Below, in pieces: positions 8,584 to 16,795 of a DNA stretch of 64,000 nt. Position 1 is the stretch's first letter. Each line of letters starts with the position of its first letter. The position numbers were made by a program, and so were the translations under genes. Below the pieces are notes generated by a model. That model searched no databases. It saw nothing but the letters and a program-made list of their open reading frames with translations, and was not told the DNA's origin. This stretch comes from Roseomonas populi (lineage in GTDB: Bacteria > Pseudomonadota > Alphaproteobacteria > Acetobacterales > Acetobacteraceae): positions 372,001 through 436,000 of the forward strand of contig NZ_JANJOU010000001.1 in NCBI RefSeq assembly GCF_024594815.1, in the 5' to 3' direction.

Positions 8584-9374
8584 CAGGCCCGGCCGCGCGA
8601 CCGCGCGAGGGCGACTGAGACCTCCCCCGCCGCGCCCTGCAGCACGGGAAGCAGGCGCCGCACGACCTCGTCCCGCTCCGTCGCCTCGTTGAGGTACATC
8701 AGGTTCAGCGCGGCAACGGCCACCCCGTCGAGCAACACGGGCACGCCGATCGCGCTCGCCAGGCCGCCGTACTCGCGCGCGGCGTAGGCGTCGTCCATGG
8801 TGGCGAAGCCGGCCTCGCGCACGACGCGCAGGAAGCGCTCAGCACGCGGCGGGTCGCGCGCCGGCTCGTTCCAGGGATCGGGCGAGGCGGCGGCCAGCGC
8901 CAGGGCGCGCTCGCGCTCCGCCGGCCCGCAGAAGGCGAGGAAGGCGCGGCCGAGCGACGTGGCCAGGATGGGTGCCCGGTAGCCGGGGCGGCGCCCGAAA
9001 AGGAGCCGCCCCTCGACGCGGCTGGTATGGGCGACGACCATCGCGTCCCCGTCGAAGACCGCGACATCCGAAGGCCAGCCGACGCTCCGCCGCAACGCCT
9101 CCATCACCGGGGTGGCGGCGATGCCCACCTCCCGGTGCGCCGCGTAGCCGGCACTGAGTTCGAGCGTGCGGCCGGTCGGCACGTAGACGGCCCGGTCCCG
9201 CTGCCGGATCACCAGCCCGGCATGGATCAGCGTCTCCAGCATCCGCACCACCGCCGGCTGGTTGAGGCCGGTGAGGTGGTGGATGTCCTTCACCGTGGCG
9301 CCATCCAGCCGGTTCACCGCGCGAAGTACCTCCAGGCCGCGCAGCAGGGCCGTGACGGGTTCATAGGACGGCAT
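8583..9374 (-). CDS. IclR-family transcriptional regulator (divergent from second catabolic cluster)
   Basis: 263-residue regulator with an N-terminal winged helix (GATVKDIHHLTGLNQPAVVR) and a C-terminal effector domain (APILATSLGRAFLAFCGPAER). It resembles MhpR/PcaR-type activators more than the IclR at 7281. It is divergent from the CoA-transferase/dehydrogenase operon, and the 137-base gap contains three phased TGAAA/TTTCA half-sites. Its stop codon abuts the truncated SDR remnant, which marks a rearrangement endpoint. Confidence 0.88.
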   Translation of the reverse strand: MPSYEPVTALLRGLEVLRAVNRLDGATVKDIHHLTGLNQPAVVRMLETLIHAGLVIRQRDRAVYVPTGRTLELSAGYAAHREVGIAATPVMEALRRSVGWPSDVAVFDGDAMVVAHTSRVEGRLLFGRRPGYRAPILATSLGRAFLAFCGPAERERALALAAASPDPWNEPARDPPRAERFLRVVREAGFATMDDAYAAREYGGLASAIGVPVLLDGVAVAALNLMYLNEATERDEVVRRLLPVLQGAAGEVSVALARSRGRA

Positions 9375-9441
9375 TTGCGGATCTCTCGAACGGCAACGAA
9401 TCCCTGTTTCCCGGCCCGGGATCCTGCTGCTAGGCTAGTCC

Positions 9442-9466
9442 TGAAACTCTATTTCATCAAGTGAAA
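9442..9466. promoter_or_regulatory. phased TGAAA/TTTCA operator array
   Basis: Three half-sites lie at exactly 10-base spacing: TGAAA (9442-9446), TTTCA (9452-9456), TGAAA (9462-9466). They form two overlapping TGAAA-N5-TTTCA type palindromes on one face of the helix. The layout resembles the E. coli IclR operator (TGGAA-N5-TTCCA). The array lies 45 bases before the CoA-transferase ATG, in the gap shared with the divergent IclR gene. IclR binding is inferred. Confidence 0.6.
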
Positions 9467-9511
9467 CTGACGTGGCGGCCTGCATTCTGGCCGCCGGGAG
9501 GAAGAGCCCGA

Positions 9512-10834
9512 ATGGGCCATTCAGCGAAGCTCGGCGCCGGCGAGGATGATGCGCGCGACGCAGACCTGCTGCCCGGGCCCCTGGCCGGGCTGAAGGTGCT
9601 CGACCTCTCCCGCGTCCTGGCGGCCCCCTGGGCAACGCAGATCCTGGGCGACCTGGGGGCCGAGGTGCTGAAGGTGGAGCAGCCCGGCAAGGGCGACGAC
9701 ACCCGCCTCTGGGGCCCGCCCTTCCTGGAGGACGGGTCGGCGCGGCCCGACGCGGCCTATTACCTCTGCGCCAACCGGAACAAGCGGTCCCTGGCGATCG
9801 ACTTCGCGCGGCCCGAGGGCGCGGCGCTGGTCCAGCGGCTGGCCGAGGGGGCCGACATCCTCGTCGAGAACTACCGCGTGGGCGGGCTTGCGAAGTACGG
9901 CCTGGATGCGCCGGCCCTGCTGCGACGGAACCCGCGCCTGATCTATCTCTCCATCACCGGCTTCGGACAGACCGGCCCCTACGCGGCGCGCGGCGGCTAC
10001 GACTTCCTGGTCCAGGGCATGAGCGGGCTGATGAGCGTCACGGGCCGCCCAGGGGGCGAGCCGGGCGAAGGGCCGGTGAAGGTCGGGCTTCCCGTCAGCG
10101 ACCTCTTCACCGGCCTCTACGGGACCACCGCCATCCTGGCCGCGCTGAACCACCGCCACCGCACCGGGGAAGGGCAGCACATCGACTGCGCCCTGCTCGA
10201 CAGCCAGGTGGCGCTGCTGGTGAACCAGGCGATGAACTACCTGGTGGGCGGCGAGGTGCCGCAGCGGCTGGGCAACGCGCATCCGAACGTGGTGCCCTAC
10301 CGGGACTTCGCCTGCACCGACGACTACGTCCTCGTCACCTGCGGCAGCGACGGGCAGTTCCGTGCCCTCTGCGTCCTGCTCGGGCGCGACGACCTCGCGG
10401 CCGACCCGCGCTTCGCCACCAATCCCGGCCGGCTGCGCGACCGGCGCGTGCTGGAGGTGGAGCTGGCCCGGTCCATCGCGCCCTGGCGCGCGGCCGAACT
10501 TCTCGCCGCCATGGCGGAGGCCGGCGTTCCGGGCGGGCCGATCAACACCATCGACCAGATCCTGGCGGACCCACAGATCGCCGCGCGGGAGATGCTGCGC
10601 CGGATGCGGCGGGAGGACGGGACGGAGATGGAGGTGATCGCCTATCCCGCCCGCCTGTCCCGCAGCCCGGCCTCCTACCGCCTCGCGCCGCCGCGCCTGG
10701 GGCAGGACACGCGCGCCGTGCTGGCGGCGGAGCTGGGGCTGGACGAGCAGGCCATCGAGGCGCTGTGCGCCGCCGGCGTGATCGCCACGGCCGGGCCCGC
10801 CCGGCAGGACCGGGAAGCGGAGAGGACAGCATGA
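9512..10834 (+). CDS. CaiB/BaiF-type CoA transferase, first gene of second catabolic operon
   Basis: 440-residue family III CoA transferase: GLKVLDLSRVLAAPWATQ, LGDLGAEVLKVEQPGKGDDTR, NRNKRSLAIDF, and the glycine-rich stretch GGYDFLVQGMSGLM. The ATG at 9512 has GGGAGGA 10 bases upstream; an earlier GTG at 9461 lies inside the operator array and is unlikely. The gene overlaps the Bug receptor by ATGA. It probably activates an imported acid for oxidation by the dehydrogenases downstream. Confidence 0.92.
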   Translation: MGHSAKLGAGEDDARDADLLPGPLAGLKVLDLSRVLAAPWATQILGDLGAEVLKVEQPGKGDDTRLWGPPFLEDGSARPDAAYYLCANRNKRSLAIDFARPEGAALVQRLAEGADILVENYRVGGLAKYGLDAPALLRRNPRLIYLSITGFGQTGPYAARGGYDFLVQGMSGLMSVTGRPGGEPGEGPVKVGLPVSDLFTGLYGTTAILAALNHRHRTGEGQHIDCALLDSQVALLVNQAMNYLVGGEVPQRLGNAHPNVVPYRDFACTDDYVLVTCGSDGQFRALCVLLGRDDLAADPRFATNPGRLRDRRVLEVELARSIAPWRAAELLAAMAEAGVPGGPINTIDQILADPQIAAREMLRRMRREDGTEMEVIAYPARLSRSPASYRLAPPRLGQDTRAVLAAELGLDEQAIEALCAAGVIATAGPARQDREAERTA

Positions 10835-11808
10835 CCCACCCCCATCGCCGCACCCTGCTGGCGGGCCTCGCCGCCCTGGCGGCCGCGCCCGCCGCGCGGG
10901 CCCAGCCGGCCCCCTGGCCCGCGCGGCCGATCCGGCTGGTGGTGCCCTTCCCGCCGGGCGGGCCGACGGACATCGTGGCGCGCGTGCTGGCGGAGCGCAT
11001 GTCGCGCAGCCTGGGCCAGCCCATCCCCGTGGAGAACCGGCCGGGCGCCAACGGCAACATCGGGAACGAGGCCGTGGCGAAGGCGGAGCCGGACGGCCAC
11101 ACGGTGCTCTACAACACCTCCTCCATCGCGCTCAGCCCCGCGCTCTACACCCGCCTTCCCTACGACGCGATGCGCGACCTGGCGCCGGTGGTGCAGACCG
11201 CGACCATCCCCCTCGTGCTGGCCGTGAATCCCTCCCTGCCCGTGCAGGACGTGCGCGGCTTCGTGGAGTACCTGCGCGCGCGGCCGGGGAAGCTCTCCTA
11301 CGGCTCCGCGGGGAATGGCAACGTCACGCATCTCGGCGCCTTCCTGCTGCTGCAGTCGCAGGGGTTGGAGGCGGTGCATGTCGGCTACCGCGGCAGTGCC
11401 CCCGCGCTGGTGGACGCCGCGGCGGGGCAGGTACAGTTCCTGACGGACACGGTGAACTCCGCCCTCCCCCTGATCCGCGAGGGCCGGCTGCGCGCACTGG
11501 CCGTGACCAGCCCGAAGCGCCTGGCGCCGCTGCCTGACGTGCCAACGGTGGCCGAGACGCTGATCCCCGGCTTCGAGGTGGGCGCCTGGCAGGGCATGAT
11601 GGTGCCCGCGCGCACCCCGCCCGCGATCGTGGAGCGGCTGAACGCCGCGGCGATGGGCGCCCTGGCCGATCCGGAGGTGCGGGCGAAGCTGGCCGAGCAG
11701 GGCACGGAGCCGCTGGGCTCCACCCCCGAGGATTACGGCCGCATCCTGCGCGAGGAGACCGCGCGCTGGGGCCGCGTGATCGCGGAGAGCGGCGTGAGGC
11801 TGGATTAG
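10831..11808 (+). CDS. Bug/TctC-family periplasmic solute receptor
   Basis: 325-residue receptor with an N-terminal export leader (RRTLLAGLAALAAAPAARA). Family motifs are VPFPPGGPTDIVARVLAE, ENRPGANGNIGNEAVAK, GSAGNGNVTHLGAFLL and DVPTVAETLIPGFEVG. It is translationally coupled to the CoA transferase before it (ATGA at 10831). Full length and intact, unlike the copy cut by the window start. No membrane subunits are present, so uptake would depend on a TctAB pair elsewhere. Confidence 0.92.
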   Translation: MTHPHRRTLLAGLAALAAAPAARAQPAPWPARPIRLVVPFPPGGPTDIVARVLAERMSRSLGQPIPVENRPGANGNIGNEAVAKAEPDGHTVLYNTSSIALSPALYTRLPYDAMRDLAPVVQTATIPLVLAVNPSLPVQDVRGFVEYLRARPGKLSYGSAGNGNVTHLGAFLLLQSQGLEAVHVGYRGSAPALVDAAAGQVQFLTDTVNSALPLIREGRLRALAVTSPKRLAPLPDVPTVAETLIPGFEVGAWQGMMVPARTPPAIVERLNAAAMGALADPEVRAKLAEQGTEPLGSTPEDYGRILREETARWGRVIAESGVRLD

Positions 11809-11812
11809 CTGC

Positions 11813-12970
11813 ATGATCGGAGCCCTCCCCCTCGCCGCCATCCCGCCGGAGGACGAGGCGCTGCGCCCGGAGATCCGCGCTTTCCTGCGGGACGCGGTGG
11901 CCGATATCCCGCCCGAGCGCCGGGCCCGCTCCTGGATGGGCTTCAACCCGGAGTTCAGCCGGAAGCTGGCCGGGCGCGGCTGGCTGGGCCTGACCTTCCC
12001 CAGGGAGTATGGCGGCGCCGGGCGCGGGGCCTTCGCGCGCTACGTGCTGGTGGAGGAACTGCTGGCCGCGGGCGCGCCGGTCTCCGCACACTGGATCGCG
12101 GACCGGCAGAGTGGGCCGCTGATCCAGCGCTTCGGGACGGAGGCGCAGCGCCGCTTCTACCTGCCGCGCATCTGCCGGGCGGAGGCCTTCTTCTGCATCG
12201 GCATGAGCGAGCCCAACACGGGCTCGGACCTCGCCAGCGTGACCACCCGCGCGGTGCGCGAGGGCGATGGCTGGCGGCTGAACGGCGCGAAGATCTGGAC
12301 CACCAACGCCCAGCACTCCCACTACATGATCGCCCTGGTGCGGACGGGCGGCACGGCGGCGGACCGGCACAAGGGCCTTTCCCAGATCATCGTGGACCTG
12401 CACGCGCCCGGCGTGCGGATCAGCCCGATCCGCGACCTGGCGGGGGACGCGCACTTCTCCGAGGTGGTGTTCGAGGACGTGTTCCTGCCCCTAGACGCGC
12501 TGATTGGGGAAGAGGGTTCCGGCTGGGCACAGGTGAACGCCGAACTGGCCTTCGAGCGCAGCGGGCCGGAGCGCGTGCTCTCCTCCGCCGTGCTGCTGGA
12601 CGAGTGGGCGCGCTGGCTGCGCGAGGCCAGTGGGGTCGGGAATGCGAGCGAGGCGGCGGAGGCGCTGCTGGGCCGCCTGCTGGCGCACCTGGCCGTGCTG
12701 CGCGCCATGTCCGTCGCCGTAACGGGGCGGCTGATGGAGGGCGAGAGCCCGGTGGTGGAGGCGGCGCTGGTGAAGGACCTCGGCACCGAGTTCGAGCAGC
12801 TGATCCCGGTGGTGGTTGCGGACATCCTGGCGCGGCCGGGCCCCGTCCCGCCCGGGCCGCTGATGCGGACGCTGGCCTATACGGCGGCCATGGCGCCTTC
12901 CTTCTCGCTTCGCGGCGGCACGCGGGAGATCCTGCGCGGCATGATCGCGCGCGGGATGGGGCTGCGCTGA
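11813..12970 (+). CDS. acyl-CoA dehydrogenase
   Basis: 385-residue flavoprotein of the acyl-CoA dehydrogenase fold. Visible motifs are GLTFPREYGGAGRGAFARY, the FAD-binding AFFCIGMSEPNTGSDLASV, WRLNGAKIWTTNAQHSHYM, and the C-terminal SFSLRGGTREILRGMIARG. The start is 5 bases after the receptor stop. The stop overlaps the next start (TGATG), so it is probably co-translated with the short dehydrogenase and the two may form a hetero-oligomer. The acyl substrate is not deducible. Confidence 0.9.
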   Translation: MIGALPLAAIPPEDEALRPEIRAFLRDAVADIPPERRARSWMGFNPEFSRKLAGRGWLGLTFPREYGGAGRGAFARYVLVEELLAAGAPVSAHWIADRQSGPLIQRFGTEAQRRFYLPRICRAEAFFCIGMSEPNTGSDLASVTTRAVREGDGWRLNGAKIWTTNAQHSHYMIALVRTGGTAADRHKGLSQIIVDLHAPGVRISPIRDLAGDAHFSEVVFEDVFLPLDALIGEEGSGWAQVNAELAFERSGPERVLSSAVLLDEWARWLREASGVGNASEAAEALLGRLLAHLAVLRAMSVAVTGRLMEGESPVVEAALVKDLGTEFEQLIPVVVADILARPGPVPPGPLMRTLAYTAAMAPSFSLRGGTREILRGMIARGMGLR

Positions 12971-13968
12971 TGGACAGCCTGCTGGTCCGCTCCGCGGAGG
13001 AGCTGTTCTCCCGCCACGCCGACCCCACAGCGGTGCGCGCCATCCGCGCGGGCGGCTCGCCCGAGGTGCTGTGGGGGGAACTGGAGCGAGCCGGCTTCCC
13101 CGATGCACTCGTGCCAGAGGACGCTGGCGGGGCCGGCCTGCGGGCCGCCGAGGTCCTGCCCGTGCTGATGGCGGCAGGGCGCTTCGCCGTGCCGCTACCG
13201 CTGGGCGAGACGATGCTTGCCCGCGCTGCCCTCGCCGCGGCGGGGGAGGAGGTCCCGCCCGGCGCGATCCTCCTCGGTGAGCCGCTCGGCGGCGGGGCGC
13301 GGGTGCCCGCCATCGGCGCGGCCGACTGGGTGCTGCTGCCCGGGGATAACGGGGCGCTGTTGCTGCCAATGGCGAAGGCGGCGGAGGACGAGGGCGCTGG
13401 CTCCCCCTTCGGCCGCGTCCTGCGCTGGCCCGGCGGCGCGGGGCGGCGCCTGGCCGTCCCGGACCTGTTCCCCGCCGGCGCCTGGGCGGAGGTGGCCGCC
13501 ATGGCCGGAGCCATGGAGCGGATCCTGGAGAGCACGGTGCGCCACGCCGGGGAGCGCCAGCAGTTCGGCCGCCCCGTGGCCGCCTTCCAGGCTGTGCAGC
13601 AGCAGATCAGCGTGATGACGGAGGATGTGTTCGCCGCGCGCATGGCGGCGCAGCTCGCCTCGGTGCCCGATGGGGATGGGGTCGCCGGGTTGAACCCCCT
13701 GCGGGTCGCCGCCGCGAAGCTGCGCACGGGAGAAGCCGCAGTGCGGGTCTCCGCCATCGCCCACGCCGTGCACGGCGCCATGGGCATCACTGAGGAGCTG
13801 GACCTGCACCTCCTGACGGAGCGGCTGCGGACGGGCCGGGTGCGCTTCGGCGGAGAGGCGCACTGGGGCGGCTGGCTCGGCCGCCGCTTCCTGGCCGGCG
13901 ACGAGACGGAAACCCTGGCCTTCGTGCGCGCGCATCTGGGCCCTTCAGCGCCGGAGGCAACGGCATGA
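12970..13968 (+). CDS. short acyl-CoA dehydrogenase-like protein (second subunit)
   Basis: 332-residue, shortened and divergent member of the acyl-CoA dehydrogenase family. The N-terminal helix domain (ELERAGFPDALVPEDAGGAG) and the C-terminal four-helix bundle (HAGERQQFGRPVAAFQ, VHGAMGITEELDLHL) are recognisable. The middle FAD-binding region is degenerate. Such short partners often pair with a full-length dehydrogenase to give one active heterodimer. Coupled to the gene before by TGATG and to the hydratase after by ATGA. Confidence 0.85.
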   Translation: MDSLLVRSAEELFSRHADPTAVRAIRAGGSPEVLWGELERAGFPDALVPEDAGGAGLRAAEVLPVLMAAGRFAVPLPLGETMLARAALAAAGEEVPPGAILLGEPLGGGARVPAIGAADWVLLPGDNGALLLPMAKAAEDEGAGSPFGRVLRWPGGAGRRLAVPDLFPAGAWAEVAAMAGAMERILESTVRHAGERQQFGRPVAAFQAVQQQISVMTEDVFAARMAAQLASVPDGDGVAGLNPLRVAAAKLRTGEAAVRVSAIAHAVHGAMGITEELDLHLLTERLRTGRVRFGGEAHWGGWLGRRFLAGDETETLAFVRAHLGPSAPEATA

Positions 13969-14759
13969 GCGACTTCCTGATCTTCGAGCGCGAGGGGCCC
14001 GTCGTTACCCTCACCATGAACGCGCCCGAGCGGCGCAACGCACTGGGCATCGAGGGCGAGACGACGGAGGCCTTTACCGAGGCGTGCCGGCGCATCGCGG
14101 CCGAGGCCGATGTGCGCGCGGTGATCCTGACGGGGGCGGGAACGGCCTTCTCGGCGGGCGGCGACCTGAAGTCCATGCGGGAACGCTTCGGCATGCCACC
14201 CGCCGAGATCCGCGAGAGCTATCGCCGGGGTATCCAGCGCATCCCACTGGCGCTCTACGAGCTGGACGTTCCGACGATCGCCGCGGTGAACGGCCCGGCG
14301 ATCGGCGCGGGGCTGGACCTGGCCTGCATGTGCGACATCCGCATCGGCGCCGAGAGCTCCCTCTACGCCGAGAGCTTCGTCAGCGTGGGCATCGTGCCCG
14401 GCGATGGTGGCGCCTGGCTGCTGCCGCGCGCCGTGGGGCAGTCCAAGGCGGCGGAGATGGCCTTCACGGGGGACCGGCTGGACGCGCGGGCGGCGCTGGA
14501 ATGCGGGCTGATCTCCCGCGTGGTGCCGGATGGCGCGCTGATGGACGCGGCCCGGGAGCTGGCCGGCCGCATCGCCCGCAACCCACCCCAGGTGCTCCGC
14601 ATGACGAAGCGGCTGCTGCGCGAGGGACAGCATATGCGGCTCTCCTCCCTGCTCGAGATGTCGGCGGCCTTTCAGGCGCTGGCGCATACGACGCGGGACC
14701 ATAGGGAGGCGGTGGAGGCCTGGTTCGACAAGCGCAGGCCGGACTTCGAAGGCCGGTAG
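13965..14759 (+). CDS. enoyl-CoA hydratase/isomerase
   Basis: 264-residue crotonase with oxyanion-hole segments TGAGTAFSAGGDLKSM and NGPAIGAGLDLACMCDIR and the active-site region SFVSVGIVPGDGGAWLLPRA, which carries GDGG in place of the catalytic glutamate pair of classical hydratases. This points to a hydratase or isomerase variant. Last gene of the plus-strand operon, ATGA-coupled to the dehydrogenase. It would act on the enoyl-CoA made by the upstream dehydrogenases. Confidence 0.88.
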   Translation: MSDFLIFEREGPVVTLTMNAPERRNALGIEGETTEAFTEACRRIAAEADVRAVILTGAGTAFSAGGDLKSMRERFGMPPAEIRESYRRGIQRIPLALYELDVPTIAAVNGPAIGAGLDLACMCDIRIGAESSLYAESFVSVGIVPGDGGAWLLPRAVGQSKAAEMAFTGDRLDARAALECGLISRVVPDGALMDAARELAGRIARNPPQVLRMTKRLLREGQHMRLSSLLEMSAAFQALAHTTRDHREAVEAWFDKRRPDFEGR

Positions 14760-14934
14760 CCGATCACGTTCCTCCGCGCCTGCCGGGCGAGTGACGCCGG
14801 ACGGCGCCGAACCCGGCGGCCTCTCGCGGCAGGAGATCGCGCGGCGTTTCGCCGGTGTGCCGCGGGTGGCCGCCGGTGGTTTCGGGTACGCCGCCCTGGA
14901 AGCCGGCTGTATCCGGCAACATATAGCGGCTGCA

Positions 14935-14951
14935 CGGGAGCATCGCTCCCG
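14935..14951 (+). other. hairpin just upstream of msrB
   Basis: CGGGAG-CATCG-CTCCCG is a perfect 6-bp stem ending two bases before the first possible msrB ATG (14953). It contains the GGAG that would serve that start. If the 14953 start were used, the stem would hide its ribosome site; the 14968 start has its own GGAG outside the stem. Confidence 0.4.
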
Positions 14952-14967
14952 CATGGAGCCGACCGTC

Positions 14968-15447
14968 ATGCCGACCAGGCGCCTTGTCCTGTCCTGCACC
15001 GCCGCCCTGGCGCTGCCCGCCCTCGGCGCCAGCCGGCCCGCGCGGGCCGAGCGCTTTGCCGTGAATTACGGGGACGCCGAATGGCGCCGCCGCCTCACCC
15101 CGGCGCAGTACACGGTGCTGCGGCAGAGCGGGACCGAGCCGCCCTTCTCCAGCCCGCTGAACGACGAGCACCGCCGCGGCACCTTCGCCTGCGCGGGCTG
15201 CGGGCAGGATCTCTTCTCCTCCACGGCGAAGTTCGACAGCGGCACGGGCTGGCCGAGCTTCTGGACCGTGCTGGACGGCGCGGCGGACATTACCCGGGAC
15301 ACGAGCCACGGCATGGTCCGCGACGCCGTGCACTGCCACCGCTGCGGCGGACACCTCGGCCATGTCTTCGAGGACGGCCCGCGCCCGACCGGGCTGCGCT
15401 ACTGCATGAACGGCGTCGCCATGGCCTTCAGGCCGGCGCAGGCCTGA
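14968..15447 (+). CDS. msrB: peptide-methionine (R)-S-oxide reductase, exported form
   Basis: Reduces the R-sulfoxide of methionine in proteins. The 159-residue product starts with a Tat-like leader (TRRLVLSCTAALALPALG), so it likely acts in the periplasm. Zinc cysteines are Cys75/78 (FACAGCGQ) and Cys123/126 (HCHRCGGHLGH); the catalytic Cys146 is in RYCMNG. The start at 14968 is chosen for GGAG at 9 bases' spacing; ATG 14953 is an in-frame alternative. First gene of a three-gene methionine-sulfoxide repair cluster with msrA and a free methionine sulfoxide reductase. Confidence 0.93.
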   Translation: MPTRRLVLSCTAALALPALGASRPARAERFAVNYGDAEWRRRLTPAQYTVLRQSGTEPPFSSPLNDEHRRGTFACAGCGQDLFSSTAKFDSGTGWPSFWTVLDGAADITRDTSHGMVRDAVHCHRCGGHLGHVFEDGPRPTGLRYCMNGVAMAFRPAQA

Positions 15448-15470
15448 TCCCGGCGGTCCTGCTGACTTCG

Positions 15471-15498
15471 CCACCTCTGCGTGCCCACCTCTGCGTGC
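15471..15498. repeat. perfect 14-bp tandem duplication
   Basis: Two head-to-tail copies of CCACCTCTGCGTGC between msrB and msrA. It is non-coding, in the untranslated leader of msrA. A 14-bp tandem multiplication of unrelated sequence also occurs at 16938, so short slippage duplications seem frequent here. Confidence 0.85.
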
Positions 15499-15549
15499 CT
15501 GGGGCGCAGATCCGCCTCTTCGGTTCCAGCCCCATACGGGAACTCCGGT

Positions 15550-16248
15550 ATGCCCCGCGTTGATCGCCGCGCCCTCCTCGGCCTGAGCGCCGCGGCCACC
15601 CTCGGCGGTCTCGGACTGCTGGCCCGTTCCGGGGCCGCCGAAGAAGCCCGCGCCCTTCCCGCACCGGCCCTGGATCAGGCCGGGGGCACGGGCCGCGCAG
15701 TCTTCGCCGGCGGCTGTTTCTGGGGCGTGCAGGGTGTGTTCCAGCACACGGTCGGGGTGACCCGCGCCGTGTCCGGCTATGCCGGCGGTGACCGCGCCAG
15801 CGCCGACTACGAGACGGTCAGCACCGGCCGCACGGGCCACGCGGAGGCCGTGGAGGTCACCTTCGACCCCGCGCAGGTCACCTATGGCGCGCTGCTGCAG
15901 GTCTTCTTCTCCGTGGCGCACGATCCCACGCAGCTCAACCGCCAGGGGCCGGACAGGGGCACCCAGTACCGCTCCGCGATCTTCCCCGCCGATGCGGAGC
16001 AGGACCGGATCGCGCGCGCCTACATCGCCCAGCTCGACGCGGCGCGCGCCTTCCCCGCACCCATCGTGACGCGGATCGAGGCCGACAGGCCCTTCTTCCC
16101 GGCCGAGGCCTATCACCAGGACTACATGGCCCGGCACCCCAGCCAGCCCTACATCGTCATCAACGACCGTTCGAAGGTGGCGGCGCTCCAGCGCCTCCTG
16201 CCGCAACGCTACCGCGAGAGGCCCGTGCTGGTGGCCTCGGCGGGCTGA
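15550..16248 (+). CDS. msrA: peptide-methionine (S)-S-oxide reductase, exported form
   Basis: 232-residue enzyme that reduces the S-sulfoxide of protein-bound methionine. The catalytic motif GGCFWGVQGVF has Cys56; family blocks GYAGGDRASADYETVSTGRTGHAE and DPTQLNRQGPDRGTQYRS are abbreviated here only by position (about residues 75-140). A twin-arginine leader (VDRRALLGLSAAATLGGLG) predicts export to the periplasm. The ATG at 15550 follows CGGGAAC. With msrB before and the free methionine sulfoxide reductase after, both diastereomers and free methionine sulfoxide are covered. Confidence 0.94.
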   Translation: MPRVDRRALLGLSAAATLGGLGLLARSGAAEEARALPAPALDQAGGTGRAVFAGGCFWGVQGVFQHTVGVTRAVSGYAGGDRASADYETVSTGRTGHAEAVEVTFDPAQVTYGALLQVFFSVAHDPTQLNRQGPDRGTQYRSAIFPADAEQDRIARAYIAQLDAARAFPAPIVTRIEADRPFFPAEAYHQDYMARHPSQPYIVINDRSKVAALQRLLPQRYRERPVLVASAG

Positions 16249-16297
16249 CCGTGGCAGGGCGGGGCTGAATGAGCCCCAGGGCCTGCAGGGAGACGAC

Positions 16298-16795
16298 ATG
16301 TTCGCCGAAGCCCCGATCGAGACCACCGACAAGCCGGCCCTCTACGCCGAGCTGGGAGAGCAGCTCCGATCCCTCCTCGACGGAGAAACGGACGCCATCG
16401 CCAACGCCGCCAACACGGCGGCGCTGATCTTCCACGCCCTTCCCGACCTGAACTGGGCGGGTTTCTACTTCCTGCGGGAGAATGACGAGCTGGTGCTCGG
16501 CCCGTTCCAGGGGAAGCCGGCCTGCATCCGCATCCCCTCGGGGCGTGGCGTGTGCGGGGCGGCGGTGGCGCGCCGAGCCTCCGTGCTGGTGGAGGATGTG
16601 CACGCCTTCCCCGGCCACATTGCCTGCGATGCCGCCTCGCGCTCGGAACTGGTCGTGCCGCTGGTCGGGGAAGGCCGCATCCTCGGCGTCATCGACCTGG
16701 ACAGCCCGCTCATCTCCCGCTTCGACGCGGAGGACAGGGCCGGGCTGGAGAGGCTGGCGGCGATCTACGTGCGGGCCCTCGCGCCCGCTGGCTGA
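16298..16795 (+). CDS. msrC: free methionine-(R)-sulfoxide reductase (GAF domain, MsrC/YebR type)
   Basis: 165-residue single GAF-domain protein. The three cysteines diagnostic of free-methionine-R-sulfoxide reductases are present in their usual contexts: Cys76 (GKPACIRIP), Cys86 (GRGVCGAAV) and Cys110 (GHIACDAASRSE). It reduces free, not peptide-bound, Met-R-O in the cytoplasm and has no leader. It begins 49 bases after msrA with AGGGAG in front. The gene's 3' end overlaps the remnant of a TrmO-like gene on the other strand. Confidence 0.92.
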   Translation: MFAEAPIETTDKPALYAELGEQLRSLLDGETDAIANAANTAALIFHALPDLNWAGFYFLRENDELVLGPFQGKPACIRIPSGRGVCGAAVARRASVLVEDVHAFPGHIACDAASRSELVVPLVGEGRILGVIDLDSPLISRFDAEDRAGLERLAAIYVRALAPAG

